DNA of 64,000 nt from Hexactinellida sp. DTS-2022 (GCA_028753945.1 JAPNXP010000012.1:3534001-3598000), one strand, 5' to 3'; shown: positions 43,263-54,856, numbered from the stretch's first letter. The notes: generated by a model not told the origin, from the letters alone. Made by a program: numbers and translations.

Positions 43263-44282
43263 TATTATTTATCCGTAGCCACTCCACAGAACAGAGTTTA
43301 AATAACTAAGAGCCCAAATTTTTAGGATGGGTGTCTCATGGGTTACAGATGTGCACCTGGGGTCACGATTTATAATTACATTTTTTTGGACACATATTTG
43401 CACCTGTTTAATATTTGAAAAAGAACAATAAATAGTGCGCGAATTTTCAAATTGTACTTAGTTTGTGCCACAATTGAGTTGCAAGTTTCCTTTGTTTACT
43501 AACACTTCAGTTCAATTGAAAGTGTTAATCTAATTCTATTGTTCAACTCGTTATTATTATATTGATTCAACTTGTGAGATCGAGTAGGCTTCTATTTTCC
43601 AATTGAAATAAAATATTATATATTTCACAACAACGACAGATTATGTGATTATATTTAATTCTGCGAGAATATTATTCCACTGTTAATATAATGACGTAAT
43701 TAATTATAATTAATTCAGTCAGTATATGACTTATAAAGATGCTTCCAATTTGTTTATTAGGGGTTATCGAGTGTGCGGAATTGAAATTTGATAGCCAAAT
43801 TAATTAATTAATTATTTATCAAAATAATTTAACTTAATAATTGTAAGTTGACATTGAAATTGGTGTTAAATTATAAATATTATTAATAATTATTTATACT
43901 AATTAATTAAATATCATAAATCTCAGAGATCATAGAAGATAGAAACAAACTTTCAATTTATCAATTGGTCCTTATGGCACGTGCCACCTATACAAGTGGG
44001 TCTTGACACCTCAAGGTGATGATGACATCGTTAAAAAAATGTATTTTACAATTTTGCTAATTCGATAATTAAAATAGGTTAGTTGATGTTGGGTGATGAC
44101 CCAACACTCACATAAAATATGCTGAGTCATTAGCTATTATATTCTACTCAAACTTGAATATCTCTAAAATGAAGTGAACAAAATGGAAACTTCCACCACT
44201 CTAAGGGTCGTAGCATTCTGAAACACCTTTCTGAAATAATTTAACACCTTTATAGTGATGATGAATTGGCGAAAAAAAAAAA
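43263..44282 (+). repeat. Modular repeat monomer, long form, ACAGAACAGAG boundary
   Basis: TCCGTAGCCACTCCACAGAA through GGGGTTATCGAGTGTGCGG and GTTGGGTGATGACCCAACAC to H12. No genes. Confidence 0.82.
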
Positions 44283-44403
44283 AATCCAAAATTGCAGCTT
44301 GCGCCGACAGCATGTTCTTTTGGAGGCACTATCAATAAACAACCAACAAAATATAGTGCCACCAAAGGAACATGCGTCGGCACAGGCTGCAATTTTGGAT
44401 TTT
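44283..44403 (+). repeat. Hairpin core H12
   Basis: Left arm GCAGCTTGCGCCGACAGC; loop CAATAAACAACCAACAAAAT. A 12-A run precedes it. Confidence 0.88.
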
Positions 44404-45767
44404 ATTTTTATTATTATTTTTTTTTCTCCGTAGACGGTGCCCTGGCAAGAGCTTAATTGTTGATGGGCTGAAACTTGGCATGTAGGTGCGATGGGACCGT
44501 CTAATTTGCACCTGGGGTTACGATTTTTGATTAAGAAATTTTTGACACATCTTTAACACCTTTCAAATTTTGTCTGGTCCATAACTCAAAAATTGTTTTA
44601 CTAAACCCCCAAATTTTATTTCATATTTGGATTCACCATAAAATTTTGCGTCTGATGGGAGAAGAAAACTTTTAATAAAGAGTTTTATTTCTGCCATAAA
44701 TGGGGGTTGAAATTTCTTTGTTTACTCACACTTCAATTTCAGTAAAACTGTGAAATCTAATTCCATTGTTTCAACTTGTAATATTTATATTGATTTAAGT
44801 TGTTAAATCTTACACTATTGTTTCAACTTGCTACAATTATATTGATTTAACTTGCTAAATCCTACTCTAGTGATTCAACTTGCGATAATTATATTGATTT
44901 AACTTATAAATTCCAGCTGGCTTCTATTTTATTCTAGCATTACTATACAATGGATTAAATTAAATTAATTTATATAAGGAATTTGTTGACTTTACTCAAC
45001 TCACCGTGGATAACATTGCTAAAATAAATAACTAATAATTTAATTTATTATCAATAAGTAATGAATGGCATTAAACTAAAGATGGTTTATGATAGAACCG
45101 TTAACATTTTACATTCCACAACAACGACAGATAAAGTGATTATATTTATTTCGCGAGAATATTCTTGCACAATTAATGTACTGACGTAATTTATTATAAT
45201 TAATTCCTTTTGTATTGAACTTATAGACGGTTCCAATTAGATTATTGGGGTTATCGAGTGCGCTGAATTCAAATATGATAGTGAAATTCGATTTAAATTA
45301 ATAATAAGTGCAAATAATTGAACTTTATTTATTTTGCTGTACATAATAATGGTGTTAAATTATTAATTTATTAATTAAATATTTATACTAATTAGCTAAA
45401 TTTCATTAATCTCAGAGATGATACAAGATAGAAACAAACTTTCAATTTATCAATTGGTCCTTATGCCAGGTACCACCTATACAAGTGGGTCTTGACACCT
45501 TGAGGTGATTATGACATCGTCAAAAAAATGTATTTTTACTATTTTGTGAATTAAATAATTCGCATGGGTTGGTAGGAGTTGGGTGAATACCCAAACGGCA
45601 CCTAAAAAATGCTGACTCAGCACATATTATATTCTACTGAAACTTGAATATCTCTCAAATGAAGTGAGCTAAAACGAAACTTCCAACTCACTAAGGGTCG
45701 TTGCCTTTTGAATCACTTTTCTGAAATAGTTTAACACCTTCATAGTGATGATGACATGGCGAAAAAA
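44404..45767 (+). repeat. Modular repeat monomer, long form
   Basis: Has one extra ~50-bp copy of the internal TTGTTTCAACTTGCTACAAT block near 44810-44880, so the monomer itself contains a small tandem repeat. No genes. Confidence 0.82.
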
Positions 45768-45888
45768 AATCCAAAATTGCAGCCTGTGCCGACAGCATGT
45801 TCCATTGGAGGCACTATCAATAAACCACCACCAAAATATAGTGCCACCAATGAACATGCGTCGGCACAGCTGCAATTTTGGATTTTTT
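45768..45888 (+). repeat. Hairpin core H13
   Basis: The two arms differ: left GCAGCCTGTGCC, right GGCACAGCTGC. The right arm also lost three bases (CACCAATGAACATGC). It looks like a recombinant of the two arm subtypes. Confidence 0.86.
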
Positions 45889-46603
45889 TATTTTTATTAT
45901 TTCTCCGTAGCAGGTGCCCTGGCCACACCTGTTTACATTGAGGGCTGAAACTTGGCATGTAGTTGCGGAGGGACCGTCTAATTTGCACCTGGGGTTACGA
46001 TTTTTTTTCAAATGATTTCAACACCTATATAAACTAATTATAACTAATAACATGAAATAATTAATATTGAGCTTGAAAAATTTACATGTACGGATAGAGA
46101 ATTAAATTCTACACCTTTTCACAGTGCACGAATTTTTAAATTGGGTTTCGTTAGTGCCACAATAGAGTTGCAAGTTTCCTTTGTTTACTAACACTTCAGT
46201 TCCATTGAAAGTGTTAAATCTAATTCTATTGTTTCAACTTGTAATAATTATATTGATTTGACTTGTTAAATCATATTCTATTGTTTCAACTTGCGATAAA
46301 TATATTGATTTAACTTATAAATTCCAGCTGGCTTCTATTTAATTGTAGTATTACTATACAATGGATTAAATAAAATAAAATAAAATATGGAATTTGTTGA
46401 TTTACTCATTCACCGTGGATAACATTGCTAAAATAAATAACTAATAATATAATTAATTATCAATACATAATGAATGAATGGCATTAAACTCAAGATGGTT
46501 TATGATGGAAACTAACTTCAAATTTATCTAACGTTCCGTGTGACTCGGACCAATTAACAAATGGTTCTTCACACCTTGGGCGTTCATGACTTGGCGAAAA
46601 AAA
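45889..46603 (+). repeat. Modular repeat monomer, short form
   Basis: CTCCGTAGCAGGTGCCCTGG to CTTGGGCGTTCATGACTTGG. Around 46020-46200 it switches to the sequence type CTACACCTTTTCACAGTGCACG shared with 34130 and 36210, so it is a chimera of subtypes. Confidence 0.78.
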
Positions 46604-46724
46604 ATCCAAAACTGCAGCCTGCGCCGACTGCATGTTCCTTTGGAGGCACTATCAATAAACCACCAACAAAATATAGTTCCACCAAAGGAACATGCGTCGG
46701 CACAGGCTGCAATTTTGGATTTTT
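46604..46724 (+). repeat. Hairpin core H14
   Basis: Loop CAATAAACCACCAACAAAAT. Left arm CTGCAGCCTGCGCCGACTGC. Confidence 0.88.
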
Positions 46725-48259
46725 TTATTTCTCCGTAGCAGGTGCCCTGGCCACACCTGTATACATTGAGGGCTAAAATTGGCATGTAGTTGCGGAGGGA
46801 CCGTCTAATTTTCACCTGGGGTTACGAATTTTTATTAAGAAATTTTTGACACATCTTTAACACCTTTCAAAATTTGTCTGGTCCATAACTCAAAATATGT
46901 TTTAAAAACCCCGAAATTTTATTTCATATTTAGATTCATCTTTAAATTCTGCGTCTGATAGGAAAAGAAAGTTTGTTAAAATTGGTTTAATTTCTGCCAT
47001 TAATGGCGGTTGAAATTTCTTTGTTTACTCATACTTCAATTTCAATAAAACTGTGAAATCTAATTCCATTGTTTCAACTTGTAATAATTATATTGATTTA
47101 ATTTGTTAAATCCTACTCTAGTGATTCAACTTGCGATAATTATATTGATTTAACTTATAAATTCCAGCTGGCTTCTATTTAATTCTAGTATTACTATACA
47201 AAGGATTAAATAAAATAATATAATGTAAGGAATTTGTCGGCTCAACTCAACCAACCATGGATAACATTGCTAAAATAAATAACTAATAATATAACTTATT
47301 ATCAATACATAATGAATGAATGCCATTAAACTCAAGATGGTTTATGATAGAAACAAACTTCAAATTTATCTACCGTTCCTTGTGACTCGAACCATGGCCT
47401 ACTATATAATACGACTAGATAAGTCAAGTATTTGCCATTTTATTTCCAGGCCAGTGTTTACTTTCTAATTGCTCGTAAACTAAATCACCTATTGTCATGG
47501 AATAATCTAAACTTAGGTTTTCAAATATGCCGGAAACATCTAAAATACTTTTGAGAATGATTTCTCATCGTATTTAACCACAATGACGTAATCAAATATA
47601 CATACCCATATATGGAAATCATGTTAAATAAATGTTAATTTTTAGATAATTTGGGAATCTAACTTTGCCGTTTTTATCCTGATGCATTTTTCTTGTAAAA
47701 AAACTAACTACATTAACAAATTATGTCATTCCTTTCACTCAAATTCTTTCAACGTCAATGTGAGTAAATAATTATGCTATTGTTATCAGACCATATGTTT
47801 TGTATTTTTTTGAAATGTATAGTTAGATTTTAATCTAAGTATTAAAAGTGCTGTTTGACGACGTACATGTTGCCCAGTCAGTTTAATGACCGTTCTTGGG
47901 ACTTATTTAGCTAATGTTCACAAAATCTCTACTTCAATCTCTACTTCAAATCTCTACTTCATAATTAGTATTAATTACCATATATGGGTATGTATATTTG
48001 ATTACGTAATTGTGGTTAAATCTGATGAGAAATCATTCACAAAAGTATTTTAGATGTTTCCAGCGTATTTGAAAACCTAAGTTTAGTTTATTCCATGACA
48101 ATAGGTGATTTATTTTACGAGCAATTAGAAAGTAAACACTGGTCTGGAAATAAAATGGCAAATACTTGACTTATCTAGCCGTATAATATAGTAGGCCATG
48201 CTCGGACCAATTAACAAATGGTTCATGACACCTTGAGGCGTTGATGACTGGGCGAAAAA
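46725..48259 (+). repeat. Modular repeat monomer, short form, split by a palindromic MITE
   Basis: Monomer sequence at 46725-47393 and 48201-48259. The insertion 47394-48199 sits in the GGACCAATTAAC block. No genes. Confidence 0.8.
47394..48199. mobile_element. 806-bp MITE with ~260-bp inverted repeats
   Basis: ATGGCCTACTATATAATACG pairs with CGTATAATATAGTAGGCCAT. The arms extend through TTGCTCGTAAA and CAAATATGCCGGAAACATC. Flanks CTCGAACC and CTCGGACC give an 8-bp TSD with one mismatch. The centre, about 47600-48000, is AT-rich and non-coding. Superfamily unknown (hAT or Mutator by TSD length). Confidence 0.82.
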
Positions 48260-48381
48260 AAATCCAAAATTGCAGCCTGTGCCGACAGCATGTTTCTTTG
48301 GAGGCACTATCAATAAACAACCAACAAAAATATAGTGCCACCAAAGGAGCATGCGTCGGCACAGGCTGCAATTTTGGTTTT
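48260..48381 (+). repeat. Hairpin core H15
   Basis: Changes: CATGTTTCTTTGG in the left arm, AAAGGAGCATGC in the right arm, and GGTTTTTTTT replacing GGATTTTT at its end. Confidence 0.87.
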
Positions 48382-49125
48382 TTTTTTAATCCGTCCTCAT
48401 TTCCTGATAATTATGCTCAAAGTTGCCACAATTCACCCTTAACTTTCTAAAATCGTAAAATCAATAATATTCAATTATGCAATTATTTCGATGAAGATCT
48501 ACTATTTATGATAATCCAATTAGATTCAGTGTTACTTCGATTCAGCACTAAAAAACAATAAAGAATTCTAGTATATATGAATAATTAATTTATATTCAAT
48601 AGCTATTACTATACAAATCAATTTCTGATATCATAGTTACAATAAAGTATTCTTTTTATATGAATACGGTAATTCAATTTGATTCAATAGCTATTAGCTG
48701 CTACTAGTAATTCTCCCAAGTTTAAACAATAGTGTAAGATTTAACAAGTTTAATCAATATATTTATTACAAGTTGAAACAATGGAATTAGATTTAACAGT
48801 TTTACTAAAACTGAAGTGTAAGTAAACAAAGAAATTTAAACCCCAATTTGTGGCATGAATTAAACCCACTATAAAAATTTGTCTATCCAATCTGACGCAT
48901 AATTTTATCGTGAATCCAATGGTGAAATAAAAATTGTGGCTTTAGTATAACATTTTATGAGTTATGGACCAGAGAAATTTTGAAATGTGTTGAAAATGTG
49001 CCCAAAGTTTGTGAATAAAAAATCGTGACGCCAGGTGCACATCTGTAACCCATGAGACACCCATTCTAAAAATTTGTCTCTTAGTTGATAAAACTCTATT
49101 CTGTGGAGAGGAATAATAATAATAA
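48382..49125. repeat. Chimeric modular repeat, plus then minus
   Basis: 48382-48715 is plus-oriented third-subtype sequence (CCTGATAATTATGCTCAAAG). From about 48720 the orientation is minus (AACAAGTTTAATCAATATAT to CTCTATTCTGTGGAGAGG). This is another orientation change, inside a monomer instead of at a core. No genes. Confidence 0.7.
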
Positions 49126-49248
49126 AAAATCCAAAATTGCAGCTGTGCCGACGCATGTTCCTTTGGTGGCACTAAATTTTGGTGGTGGTTTATTGATAGT
49201 GCCTCCAAAGGAACATTCTGTCGGCACAGCTGCAATTTTTGGATTTTT
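49126..49248 (-). repeat. Hairpin core H16
   Basis: Short-arm subtype with CACTAAATTTTGG at the loop edge and GGAACATTCTGTCGG in the right arm. Confidence 0.87.
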
Positions 49249-49630
49249 TTTCGCCATGTCATCATCACTATGAAGGTGTTAAATTATTTCAGAAAGGTGT
49301 TTCAAAAGGCAACGACCCTTAGTGAGTAGGAAGTTTCCATTTAGCTCACTTTATTTGAGAGATTTTCAAGTTTCAGTAGAATATAATCTGTGATGACTCA
49401 GCATTTTTAAGTGCGTGTTGGGTATTCACCCAACTCCAACCAACCCATGCGAACTATTTAATTCACAAAATTGTAAAAATACATTTTTTTGACGATGTCA
49501 TCATCACCTCAAGGTGTCAAGACCCACTTGTATAGGTGGTACGTGGCATAAGGACCAATTGATAAATTGGTAGTTTGTTTCTAACTTGTATCATCTCTGA
49601 GATTAATGAAATTTAGCTAATTAGTATAAA
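49249..49630 (-). repeat. Modular repeat monomer, minus, interrupted
   Basis: Reads outward from H16 through GGGTATTCACCCAACTCC to TTAGCTAATTAGTATAAA, where the TA-flanked element enters. A short continuation at 51904-52095 includes GCGAACTCGATAACCCC and ends near AATTTGAATTTAATATG. Confidence 0.78.
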
Positions 49631-50414
49631 TACCGTATTTCCCCGAATAAGCGCCGGGGGCTTGAATAAGCGCCGGGTCAATAAAAATGACATTGGTATG
49701 ATAAAATTTAAACACATTAGTTGATCACTGTAATGTAATTCCATTGATTTTGGCAACTTCGGTAGGTATACTGTTGGTGGAAACCATTAGAACCGACCTA
49801 ATATTATATTCTGGATTTTTCAAATTTCAGGGGCCGTATTCACTAAGAAGTTAAGCACTAAGTTTGAACTTAAGTCTTAAGTTCAAACTTAGTTAAGTTC
49901 GAACTTAAGTCGTATTCACTAAGAGTTAAGTTCAAACTTAAGTTCAAACTTAGTTAAGTTTGAACTTAAGTATGAACTTTTTTACTTTTAATTTTATTTC
50001 ACTCAATTTCTATTCTCTTGGAGTTTGGAATCGGCCTCAAATAATAATATAGTTAAATATACCTAAATATTTACATAAATATTTGTTGGCTACAATGTTT
50101 TGTGAATCTCTTATTTATTAAAGAATGGCTACATATTATGGCTATAGTTTGGAAGCAACCAATGCTGGACGATTCGCCTATTGACCAACTTATGGATGAA
50201 CCAATTGTAATTGAAGAATTGGGACACTGGGCTGCTAAGCATTACAGAGACCAATTTGCTATTCATAATTTTGATTGAATTTATATATGTAAATGAAGAT
50301 AATTAGTTGAAGTATATTTAATTAATTCAAAAAAGAAATATACTACTCTGGTATGTAGACAAGTACTTCCTAAGAACATTTAGAGGAGTGTCTACGTACG
50401 TCAGTCTGTCGAAA

Positions 50415-50512
50415 CATGAAACAGTTAAGTTCTCTATACATGAAACAGTAAAGTTCTCTATATATGAAACAGTTAAGTTCTCTATATATGAAACAGTTAA
50501 GTTCTCTATTCA
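50415..50512 (+). repeat. 24-bp minisatellite, four units
   Basis: ATGAAACAGTTAAGTTCTCT followed by ATAC/ATAT, four times. It gives an in-frame peptide repeat (YETVKFSI) that is not evidence of a gene. Confidence 0.85.
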
Positions 50513-50600
50513 TATACAAAGTAGCTTTGATGCCAAAATAACAAATGCATATAATTCCATTGAAGATTAATTTTCATGATCAATGTTTTTTCTCCCATTT

Positions 50601-50746
50601 CAGGGGCGTATACTCGGGATGGGGATTGCCCGGATTGGTAGGGCCATTTATGCTAACTTGCATAATACTTAATAGAAGATGATGGCTCTTGACAAATTAT
50701 TGGTAGGGCCATGGCATCACCAACCCTACCGGAGCCTACGCCTATG
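50601..50746 (+). mobile_element. 146-bp MITE, copy 1, 5-bp target duplication
   Basis: Begins CAGGGGCGTATACTCGGGAT, ends GGAGCCTACGCCTATG. CATTT is duplicated at 50596-50600 and 50747-50751. Contains TTGGTAGGGCCAT in both halves. Confidence 0.82.
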
Positions 50747-50789
50747 CATTTGTATAAATTGCAGTTGAACAAAACCAATTCTAAACGGA

Positions 50790-51533
50790 ATGGAAAAATC
50801 CAGGAAGATAAATTGGACTAAGGAAGAAGAGTGCGCGCTCATTGGTGAAATTGAATCTGCTGGCGACTTATTGAGAGGTTCAGGAAACAGCGCTGACCTC
50901 AATAAGAAGAAGAAGGAACTGTGGAAAACCATTACATGCAAAGTCAACGCTGTATGTGGAAATAATAGAGGGGTAGAAGACTTAAGAAAGAAATGGAATA
51001 ACCTGAAGTTAGCTTCCAAGTCAAAAGTTGATGCTAGCTTTAGGGAATCTAGAATAACCGGAGGGGGCTCAAACTCCGCTGGGATTGTCGAAGACGAAGA
51101 TATATTAATTTTAGCTGCAGATAGGAGTATAAATAACTCTGATAGAATTAGAGAGATGTTTGAGAACACCCCAGCTTTTATCGGAATCTCAGGTGCTGTC
51201 GATAATTTCGTACCACCAGCAACAGCAACCAGCAGCGAACAGATTCCTCAGCTAGGTACTGTAGACGATACGTCAATTTTTTATGCTCCCGAAGAACCCA
51301 ACATTAACGTTAATCGTAATGGGAAGAGAAGTAGGAAGCGAAGACGTGATCCAACAAATTATCTACGTACAACGGAGTCCCAGCAGCAGCCGGAAATGAA
51401 GGTAGCGGACTTACTCCCTTTACAGCAGGAAGTGCTGCTACAACAGATGGCTGTATTCGCAGCACAACTTAAGCTAATTGAAGAGCAGAGGGAGTACTAC
51501 AGGCTGAAACGTCAGAAGCTGTTAGAAAAATAA
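50790..51533 (+). CDS. Myb/SANT-like DNA-binding protein of a Harbinger element
   Basis: An intact 247-residue ORF. Residues about 7-80 form a Myb/SANT-like (NAIF1/MADF-type) domain: INWTKEEECALIGEIESAGD, LWKTITCKVNAV and VEDLRKKWNNLKLASKSK, with the three spaced Trp residues. The acidic/Ser middle carries no motif. A basic patch NRNGKRSRKRRRDP (about 175-188) is a likely nuclear localisation signal. The C-terminal QQEVLLQQMAVFAAQLKLIE with REYYRLKRQKLLEK predicts a coiled coil. In PIF/Harbinger transposons such a protein partners the transposase, brings it to the nucleus and binds the element ends. The transposase is missing here, so this copy could act only in trans. Domestication cannot be excluded. 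Confidence 0.85.
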   Translation: MEKSRKINWTKEEECALIGEIESAGDLLRGSGNSADLNKKKKELWKTITCKVNAVCGNNRGVEDLRKKWNNLKLASKSKVDASFRESRITGGGSNSAGIVEDEDILILAADRSINNSDRIREMFENTPAFIGISGAVDNFVPPATATSSEQIPQLGTVDDTSIFYAPEEPNINVNRNGKRSRKRRRDPTNYLRTTESQQQPEMKVADLLPLQQEVLLQQMAVFAAQLKLIEEQREYYRLKRQKLLEK

Positions 51534-52107
51534 TTAAATTAGTTACTAGCTAGACTAGATAGTGTGCAGAAATATAACGATTTTACTTGTATTATGTCTA
51601 CCAAATTAGAGAGTAGCATAAAAGTATACTATTATTATTACGAATCCGAAGAAATTCTTAATTTAGTCTAATACAAAATTACTTAAGCAACCTCCCTAGC
51701 TTGCTTAAAGTTCGTACTTAAGTTCGAACTTAAGTACGAACTAAAATCTTAGTGAATACCAATCTTAGTGAATACGACTTAAGTTCGAACTTAGTACTTA
51801 AGTCTTAAGTTCGAACTTAACTTCTTAGTGAATACGGCCCCAGGATAATTTTGGCCCACGAAAACAATAAGCGCCGGGGCGCTTATTCTTGGGAAATACG
51901 GTATTTGATTAATTTATTAATTATTTAACATCATTATTAAGTACAGCAATTATTTGCAATTATTATATTATTAATCTATATTGAATTTCATTATAATATT
52001 TGAATTCAGCGAACTCGATAACCCCAATAATCTAATTGGAACCGTCTCTACAAGTTAAACACAGAGCGAATTAATTTGAATTTAATATGTCATGTATCTG
52101 TTGTAGG

Positions 52108-53796
52108 CATAGACTCCTTAAGTAAAGGACTGGAACGTCGCGATCTCGGGGGTTTTAACTTGAGTCTGAGAGGCTCCAATTATAAAAATTGATAAAGCAT
52201 TAAGTTTCCGGTCTCCAAATGTGATTTTTGGCATATAGGGGTAACTTTTGGCACCCGTCAACAATTTGAGGTTTTCACTCAAAATTTCTCACACCTCGAC
52301 AAGTTATGACGTCATTGTCACATTTCGAGAACCCTGAAAAGTCACTTAATCGCACATAATTCGCGCACTCTAAGAGATAAAAATCTGAAAATTTAATAGA
52401 ACATGCACATTAATGATGCGGACACTTTGGTAACACCAGATTGCCAATGTGCTTACTCATTATCACATGATGACGTAATCACTAAAATTTCACATTTTTA
52501 AATTTACTATTTAGGCCTGTTGCATGAGAAATTGACCCCCATGAGAAAATGACCCCCCTCTTCATATGAACCATGGATACCGTTTAGGGGGTCATTTTCT
52601 CACGGAGGTCATTTCTTTATGCAAGCCCCGTGAGAAAATGACCCCCCCATAAATTTCCGCATTGTCATTGCAATAATGTAAAGACTACTTGAACAAAACA
52701 ATGATGTAGTGACAATTATACAAAATGACTTGGTAAATATGTTAACTTGGTAATCCCATATTGTTACCCAGGTTTTCTACCAAATACTTGGAACTAATAT
52801 TGAAGCTCTATCTCTTATTTGTCATTAAAATGGTTAATTTCGAATAAGGCTCAATAAAGTTTACTCAAAAATACTCTTATTTATCATATTACTAGTACCA
52901 ACAAATATAAATAGTACATTGCCAGAAGAAGTATTCAGTTAATTAATATAGTTGCCAAGTCATTTTGTATAATTGCACTACATCATTGTTTTGTTCAAGT
53001 AGTCTTTACATTATTGCAATGACAATGCGGAAATTCATGAGGGGTCATTTTCTCACGGGGCTTGCATAAAGAAATGACCCCGTGAGGAAATGACCCCCTA
53101 AACGGTATCCATGGTTCATATGAAGAGGGGGGTCAATTTCTCATGCAACAGGCCTATTTACGCTTTATAATCAATGTTAGAAGTGTATAAACCATACACC
53201 AACCGCTTTGCGGTTGGCATGTGGTTGGGTTCTTCCGAAAAGCACGCTAGTATCTATATAGATTGATTCTACAGTATATCTATATATTACTAGTGCGCTT
53301 CGCTTGCTAGGACGCTTTGCGGCAGAACCCAACCACATGCCAACCGCAAAGCGGTTGGTGTATGGTTTATACACTTCTAACATTGATTATAAAGCGTAAA
53401 TAGGCCTAAATAGTAAATTTTAGTGATTACGTCATCATGTGATAATGAGTAAGCACATTGGCAATCTGGTGTTACCAAAGTGTCCGCATCATTAATGTGC
53501 ATGTTCTATTAAATTTCCAGATTTTATCTCTTAGAGTGCGCGAATAATGTGCGATTAAGTGTCTTTTCAGGGTTCTCGAAATGTGACAATGACGTCATAA
53601 CTTGTCGAGGTGTGAGAAATTTTGAGTGAAAACCTCAAATTGTTGACGGGTGCCAAAAGTTACCCCTATATGCCAAAAATCACATTTGGAGACCGGAAAC
53701 TTAATGCTTTATCAATTTTTATAATTGGAGCCTCTCAGACTCAAGTTAAAACCCCCGAGATCGCGACGTTCCAGTCCTTTACTTAAGGAGTCTATG
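52108..53796. mobile_element. 1.7-kb palindromic element with exact 8-bp TSD
   Basis: CATAGACTCCTTAAGTAAAG pairs with CTTTACTTAAGGAGTCTATG. The arms (52108-52519 plus 53150-53275, against about 53287-53796) match almost base for base, ending in GCATGTGGTTGGGTTCTTCC near a ~60-bp centre. GTTGTAGG is duplicated at 52100-52107 and 53797-53804. Only the left arm is broken by the MITE at 52520-53149. No protein is encoded. Confidence 0.88.
52520..53149. mobile_element. 630-bp palindromic MITE, AGGCCT duplication
   Basis: GTTGCATGAGAAATTGACCC pairs with GGGTCAATTTCTCATGCAAC. AGGCCT flanks both sides (52514-52519, 53150-53155), and the intact opposite arm shows a single AGGCCT. Contains ACCATGGAT near each end and repeated GAGAAAATGACCCCCC words. 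Confidence 0.88.
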
Positions 53797-53804
53797 GTTG
53801 TAGG

Positions 53805-53998
53805 CGAAATTGAGTTCCAGGCGAGATTGAGTCTCATTTTCGCCTGAAACTCATTCTCGCCTAGGCGAGATTGAGTCATACTTATAGAAAATAAATAACT
53901 AAATATTATGGGTTGTTAAAAATTAATTATATCCCAGATCTGATACCGCTATTTGTTCACTTACAAATGATATTACTAGGTAAACAAGTATGCTTAAT
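53805..53998. repeat. Short GGCGARATTGAGT repeats
   Basis: GGCGAAATTGAGT, GGCGAGATTGAGT and their complements alternate at 53803-53880. Otherwise AT-rich with nothing recognised. Confidence 0.5.
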
Positions 53999-54144
53999 CA
54001 TAGGCGTAGGCTCCGGTAGGGTTGGTGAGGCCATGGCCCTACCAATAATTTGTCAAGAGCCATCATCTTCTATTAAGTATGATGCAAGTTAGCATAAATG
54101 GCCCTACCAATCCGGGCAATCCCCATCCCGAGTATACGCCCCTG
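53999..54144 (-). mobile_element. 146-bp MITE, copy 2, 5-bp target duplication
   Basis: An inverted sister of 50601-50746, also 146 bp, starting CATAGGCGTAGGCTCCGG and ending AGTATACGCCCCTG. TTAAT is duplicated at 53994-53998 and 54145-54149. Confidence 0.82.
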
Positions 54145-54149
54145 TTAAT

Positions 54150-54856
54150 ACGAATTTGACACTCACAAATTTCTATTATGTCTATTTGTTGTTGTTACTG
54201 ACAATATAGGTAAACAAGTTTGTAAAATATTAGAATTTACCGGCCTAGAGACTAGCTTTAGACGGTTATTTTAAGTAATTACATATGCTGAATACGAATT
54301 TAGAATTAACTACTTGCAAATAAGGGCTGTTTGTTGTTAAAGAGACACTTAGTGACACTTATATTTGAGATACATACTAATTTCTAAGCCACTTACTCAT
54401 AGGCGTCGTAACCCTCCCGGGTGCCCCTAAGCCACTAATACTATACCCGGAGTTTACCCGGACATTACCCGGAATTTCCGGGCGGCCCGAAGGATTGACC
54501 TTTGCATTTACGACGCCATGCACTTACTGTTAGCGTCAGGATGGAGGTGTCGACCCCACCCTCAAGTCAGGGGAGAGTATCTTGTTGTTCCCAATATTTT
54601 ATTCAATGGTAAATTCTGGGGCTACGGTTACGATTCAATTTCTCGCCACGGTTAACCGGTTAACCGCCCATGCTGATCAACACAGTAGAACATTTATTTA
54701 TACTACATAATTAGTAAGGTTAAGCTTTGTTTTTATTCCTTACTACTGCTACATTTCGTCCTTCAGAAAATATTAAATCAAGCTGGATTCGGTAACCGCC
54801 GCTAATACCGGTTAACTGTTATGGATTTTAGTGATCAGTTAACTAATATGTTAATA
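54150..54856. other. AT-rich region with a CCCGG-rich patch
   Basis: 54400-54510 contains CCCGGGTGCCCC, GTTTACCCGGACATTACCCGG and GGGCGGCCCG, perhaps a transposon remnant. 54640-54840 contains GGTTAACCGGTTAACCG words shared with 20220-20320 and 55236-55340. No ORF supported. Confidence 0.45.

Larger units (their letters stand above)
49831..51840. mobile_element. PIF/Harbinger element, transposase lost, Myb/SANT ORF kept
   Basis: TIRs GGGCCGTATTCACTAAGAAG and CTTCTTAGTGAATACGGCCC are flanked by a CAG duplication on both sides, matching the CWG target known for vertebrate Harbinger elements. The subterminal regions are dense in AAGTTCGAACTTAAGT palindromes, probably protein-binding sites. 50135-50278 encodes a 46-residue fragment ending LGHWAAKHYRDQFAIHNFD, perhaps the end of a former transposase. 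The second ORF (50790-51533) is intact. A 146-bp MITE lies at 50601-50746. Confidence 0.85.
49633..51901. mobile_element. TA-flanked element with CCGTATTTCCCCGAATAAGC ends
   Basis: CCGTATTTCCCCGAATAAGC at the left and GCTTATTCTTGGGAAATACGG at the right, with TA at 49631-49632 and 51902-51903. Without the nested Harbinger element it is only about 260 bp, the same size as the MITE at 2683-2942, with similar ends. Tc1/mariner type by TSD. Confidence 0.82.

Noticed and set aside
50726-51169. 147-residue minus-strand ORF
   Set aside because: Antisense shadow of the Myb/SANT gene; Ser/Leu-rich with no domain.
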